A stretch of 7,992 bases of DNA from positions 1 to 7,992 of the forward strand of contig JAEWFE010000229.1 of NCBI GenBank assembly GCA_023389005.1. Direction: 5' to 3'. Positions 5,998 through 7,992 of this stretch are shown piece by piece. The notes under the pieces were generated by a model that saw only the letters and a list, made by a program, of their open reading frames with translations, was not told the DNA's origin and searched no databases. The position numbers were made by a program, and so were the translations under genes. Each line of letters opens with the position of its first letter. The first letter of the stretch is position 1. Origin of the DNA: Bacillota bacterium (GTDB taxonomy: Bacteria > Bacillota > Bacilli > Lactobacillales > Enterococcaceae).

Positions 5998-6030
5998 AAA
6001 AAAACTGGCTCAATGTAGTTTGAACCAGTT
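5998..6030 (-). terminator. Rho-independent terminator after ridA
   Basis: On the minus strand AACTGGTTCAA (6030-6020) pairs with TTGAGCCAGTT (6013-6003), an 11-bp stem with one G-U pair and a 6-nt loop, followed by a T run (seven Ts counting the end of the stem, 6004-5998). It begins 12 nt after the ridA stop codon. Its 3' edge is only 28 nt from the dnaD start. Confidence 0.88.
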
Positions 6031-6042
6031 AGTAAAAATAAA

Positions 6043-6417
6043 TTAATCAATTGCCGCAATAATTTCAATTTCTACTAGCAAATCTTTAGGAAGTCTAGCT
6101 ACCTCAACTGCTGAACGTGCAGGTAACTTATCATTGAACATTGTTGCATATACTTCATTAAATGCGACAAAATCATCCATATTTTTCAAGAAACATGTTG
6201 TTTTTACTATATTTTCTGGAGTAAGATTAGCAGCCTTCAATATTGCTTGAATATTTTTTAGGACTTGTGCAGTTTGTTCCTGAATATTTTGACCAACAAT
6301 TTCACCTGTTTTTGGATCAAGTGGTACTTGTCCAGATGCAAATAAAAATCCGTTTGCAATTCTTGCCTGAACATATGGTCCAATGGCTTTAGGTGCATCA
6401 TCTGTATGAATAATCAT
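6043..6417 (-). CDS. ridA: RidA family reactive intermediate deaminase (YjgF/YER057c/UK114)
   Basis: RidA hydrolyses reactive enamines and imines, such as 2-aminoacrylate released by PLP-dependent serine/threonine/cysteine enzymes, to keto acids and ammonia, protecting PLP enzymes in the cytoplasm. The 124-residue product matches the family length and shows AIGPYVQ (11-17), FASGQVPLDPKTGEIV (26-41), the PARSAVEVARLP block (99-110) with substrate-binding Arg R101, and a VEIEIIA end with E117. I chose ATG 6417 because GGGAG (6431-6427) lies 9 nt upstream and MIIHTDDAPKAIGPY is the family N-terminus; the upstream in-frame codons lie in the end of perR. Only 1 nt separates it from the perR stop, so the two form an operon and ridA may fall under PerR control. 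A terminator follows. Confidence 0.95.
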   Translation of the reverse strand: MIIHTDDAPKAIGPYVQARIANGFLFASGQVPLDPKTGEIVGQNIQEQTAQVLKNIQAILKAANLTPENIVKTTCFLKNMDDFVAFNEVYATMFNDKLPARSAVEVARLPKDLLVEIEIIAAID

Positions 6418-6418
6418 T

Positions 6419-6853
6419 TTATTTCTCTCCCTTTTTTTGACATTCTTCACAAATACCATAAACTTCTAAACGATGACTATGGATTAAATGATTGGTAATC
6501 TTTCCTGCAGCCATCTCCACGTCGTCTAAACCAGGATAAAAAAAGTCGGTAATTTTCCCACATTTTTCACAAATAACATGGTAATGTGGCTTAATTGTAA
6601 AATCAAAACGACTAGATGAATCACCATAGCTCATTTCTTTTAAGAAGCCTAAATCTGTAAATAATCTTAAATTGTTGTATACAGTTGCCACGCTGATACC
6701 AGGGAAACTTTCTTTGATTCCGTGGTAAATTTCTTCAGCTGTGGGATGTATATGATGATTCTCTAAATATTCTAATATAGCCATACGTTGTGAGGTTAAT
6801 CGAACATTTTCTGATTCTAATTTAGAGATTGCGTGTTCTAAAGTTGTGCTCAA
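6419..6853 (-). CDS. perR: Peroxide-responsive repressor PerR (Fur family)
   Basis: PerR is a dimeric metal-dependent repressor of oxidative stress genes; with Fe(II) bound, H2O2 oxidises metal-ligand histidines and frees the DNA. The 144-residue product has an N-terminal winged helix (about 15-80) with the recognition segment SVATVYNNLRLF (54-65). The regulatory metal ligands H36, D84, H90, H92 and D103 align with H37, D85, H91, H93 and D104 of B. subtilis PerR. The last is Asp, as in PerR, rather than the Glu usual in Fur. The structural zinc cysteines are C95, C98, C135 and C138. This complete set supports PerR over Fur or Zur. The start is TTG at 6853, 7 nt after GGAGG (6865-6861), with no better ATG nearby. 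A PerR-box-like site lies 65 nt upstream. It is followed 1 nt later by ridA. Confidence 0.93.
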   Translation of the reverse strand: MSTTLEHAISKLESENVRLTSQRMAILEYLENHHIHPTAEEIYHGIKESFPGISVATVYNNLRLFTDLGFLKEMSYGDSSSRFDFTIKPHYHVICEKCGKITDFFYPGLDDVEMAAGKITNHLIHSHRLEVYGICEECQKKGEK

Positions 6854-6917
6854 ACGAATCCCTCCATTTCTGAAACTAATTCTATTCTACTATTAATTTG
6901 TGAAGAATGCTAGTGAT

Positions 6918-6932
6918 TTTTAATAATTCTAA
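6918..6932 (-). promoter_or_regulatory. Putative PerR box upstream of perR
   Basis: On the minus strand 6932-6918 reads TTAGAATTATTAAAA. Against the B. subtilis PerR box TTATAATNATTATAA it matches 12 of 14 defined positions in the 7-1-7 layout. It lies 65 nt upstream of the perR start codon and after the cysK terminator, so perR-ridA autoregulation is the natural reading. The core promoter is not clear; TAGAAT near 6889-6879 is a possible -10 without a good -35. Confidence 0.6.
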
Positions 6933-6945
6933 ATTGTAAAAGAAC

Positions 6946-6977
6946 AAAAAATCCAGCCAACATATTGTAGCTGGATT
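6946..6977 (-). terminator. Rho-independent terminator after cysK
   Basis: On the minus strand AATCCAGC (6977-6970) pairs with GCTGGATT (6957-6950) around a 12-nt loop that can itself pair further, followed by a T run (6949-6946, continuing that of the stem). It starts 11 nt beyond the cysK stop codon and separates cysK from perR. Confidence 0.85.
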
Positions 6978-6988
6978 AAATTTGATTA

Positions 6989-7918
6989 TTAATCTTCAAA
7001 TTGGTATAAAGCAGTTGATAAGTAACGTTCGCCATTATCTGGCAGTAACGCAACGACTTTCTTGCCTTTACCTAATTTAACAGCTAAATCGTAAGCTGCT
7101 TTTAGGGCCGCTCCAGATGAAATACCAACTAAAATGCCTTCTTTTTGACCAAAAGTACGTCCTGTAGCTAAAGCATCATCACTCTTAACAGCAATTACTT
7201 CATCATAAACGTCGGTATCTAATGTTTTAGGAACAAATCCGGTACCAATACCTTGGATTTTATGTGGACCAGCATTTTGTCCGCTTAATACAGCTGATTC
7301 TGCAGGTTCTACAGCAACGACTTTAATATCTGGATAAGCTTTTTTCAATGCGTGACCGACACCAGTAATTGTACCACCAGTTCCCACACCAGCGACAAAT
7401 GCATCAGGCGCATCTTGACCAAATGCTTCAACAATTTCTTTTCCTGTTGTTTCTTCATGAATATGAGGATTAGCAGGATTTTCAAATTGTAAAGGTAAGA
7501 AGTAGCCCTTTTCTTTTGCTAGTTCGGTTGCTTTATCAATTGATCCTTTAATTCCTGCACTACCAGGAGTTAAGATTAATTTAGCGCCATAAGCTTGCAT
7601 TAATTTACGACGTTCAATACTCATGGTATCAGGCATTACGATAATAACATTGTAGCCTTTTGCCGCTCCTACCATAGATAAACCAATCCCAGTATTACCA
7701 GAAGTTGGTTCAATAATCGTATCACCTGGTTTTAATTGCCCATTTTTTTCAGCGGCTTCAATCATCGCCAATGCAATACGATCTTTCACACTGCTTCCAG
7801 GGTTAAATGATTCAACCTTAACATAAATATCAGCACCATTTTCAGGAGCAAAATGATTTAGTTTGACAATTGGGGTATTCCCAATTAGATCAGTAATAGA
7901 ATTATAAATTTTACTCAT
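6989..7918 (-). CDS. cysK: Cysteine synthase A (O-acetylserine sulfhydrylase)
   Basis: CysK is a PLP enzyme that makes L-cysteine from O-acetyl-L-serine and sulphide in the cytoplasm. The 309-residue product has the usual length and all key motifs: IGNTPIVKL (12-20), the PLP lysine K45 in NPGSSVKDR, the substrate loop TSGNTG (72-77), the phosphate-binding GTGGTITG (179-186) and GISSGAA (266-272) near the PLP ring nitrogen. It resembles CysK rather than cystathionine beta-synthase, since no CBS domains follow. I chose ATG 7918 because AAGGTG (7930-7925) lies 6 nt upstream and MSKIYNSITDLIGNTP is the family start; an in-frame GTG at 7927 lies within the ribosome binding site. It has its own terminator and a candidate promoter, so it is probably a single-gene unit. 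A homologous O-phosphoserine or homocysteine-linked activity cannot be excluded from sequence alone. Confidence 0.95.
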   Translation of the reverse strand: MSKIYNSITDLIGNTPIVKLNHFAPENGADIYVKVESFNPGSSVKDRIALAMIEAAEKNGQLKPGDTIIEPTSGNTGIGLSMVGAAKGYNVIIVMPDTMSIERRKLMQAYGAKLILTPGSAGIKGSIDKATELAKEKGYFLPLQFENPANPHIHEETTGKEIVEAFGQDAPDAFVAGVGTGGTITGVGHALKKAYPDIKVVAVEPAESAVLSGQNAGPHKIQGIGTGFVPKTLDTDVYDEVIAVKSDDALATGRTFGQKEGILVGISSGAALKAAYDLAVKLGKGKKVVALLPDNGERYLSTALYQFED

Positions 7919-7949
7919 TACATTCACCTTCTATGCTTTTGTTGATTCT

Positions 7950-7978
7950 ATTTTAGCGAATGAAATAGAAAAACACAA
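7950..7978 (-). promoter_or_regulatory. Candidate promoter of cysK
   Basis: On the minus strand TTGTGT (7978-7973) and TAAAAT (7955-7950) are separated by 17 nt. The -10 matches five of six consensus bases, the -35 three. Transcription would start near 7943, about 25 nt before the ATG. The -35 overlaps one arm of an inverted repeat at 7975-7992. No T-box or riboswitch fits into so short a leader. Confidence 0.45.
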
Positions 7979-7992
7979 ATCATTCAATTTGT
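7975..7992. repeat. Inverted repeat upstream of cysK, at the window edge
   Basis: ACAAAT (7975-7980) and ATTTGT (7987-7992) form a perfect 6-bp inverted repeat with a 6-bp centre. It overlaps the candidate cysK -35 and may extend beyond the window. It could be an operator for a sulphur-metabolism regulator or simply AT-rich chance; nothing identifies a binding protein. Confidence 0.35.

Noticed and set aside
5970..6068. ATG-initiated N-terminal extension of DnaD
   Set aside because: It runs through the ridA terminator and the end of ridA, has no ribosome binding site, and does not match the DnaD family; TTG 5969 with GGGAGGT fits.
6418..6459. Extension of RidA into the end of perR
   Set aside because: The added residues are lysine-rich readings of the perR 3' end in another frame; ATG 6417 matches the RidA N-terminus and has a proper ribosome binding site.

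Overview
The window is an AT-rich stretch of ordinary Bacillota (Firmicutes) chromosome. It most likely comes from the Lactobacillales, perhaps the Enterococcaceae. The reasons are a type B RNase P RNA, the PBP1/RecU versus YpsA/GpsB/rnpB gene order, a PBP1A with a long Asn/Gly-rich tail, and PerR and DnaD homologues whose starts follow strong GGAGG ribosome binding sites. I see no transposase, integrase, phage gene, CRISPR array, tRNA or origin. The family-level placement is inference.

Left block (1-1620, minus strand, read right to left): ypsA, gpsB and rnpB, followed by the first codons of another gene that runs off the left edge. GpsB coordinates cell division with wall synthesis, and YpsA is a division-linked protein. 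rnpB starts within about 7 nt of the gpsB stop codon. A divergent promoter region with a symmetric TATAATA element separates this block from recU.

Centre (1622-4583, plus strand): recU (Holliday junction resolvase) overlaps ponA/pbp1A (class A penicillin-binding protein) by 23 nt. The first residues of PBP1A carry a TRxxK motif resembling known GpsB docking motifs, so the two divergent units probably act on the same division/wall machinery. The PBP1A tail contains an exact 24-bp tandem duplication. A perfect 17-bp hairpin serves as a shared terminator for pbp1A and the convergent nth.

Right block (4627-7992, minus strand, read right to left): cysK (cysteine synthase), then perR (peroxide regulator, TTG start) tightly linked to ridA (enamine/imine deaminase), then dnaD (replication restart/initiation, TTG start) translationally coupled to nth (endonuclease III). 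Terminators follow cysK and ridA. A close match to the PerR box lies upstream of perR, which suggests autoregulation.

All complete genes belong to known families. The points worth a second look are regulatory (symmetric promoter, PerR box, genes that begin directly after terminators), the GpsB-PBP1A pairing, and the repeat-bearing PBP tail. I found no convincing undescribed system.
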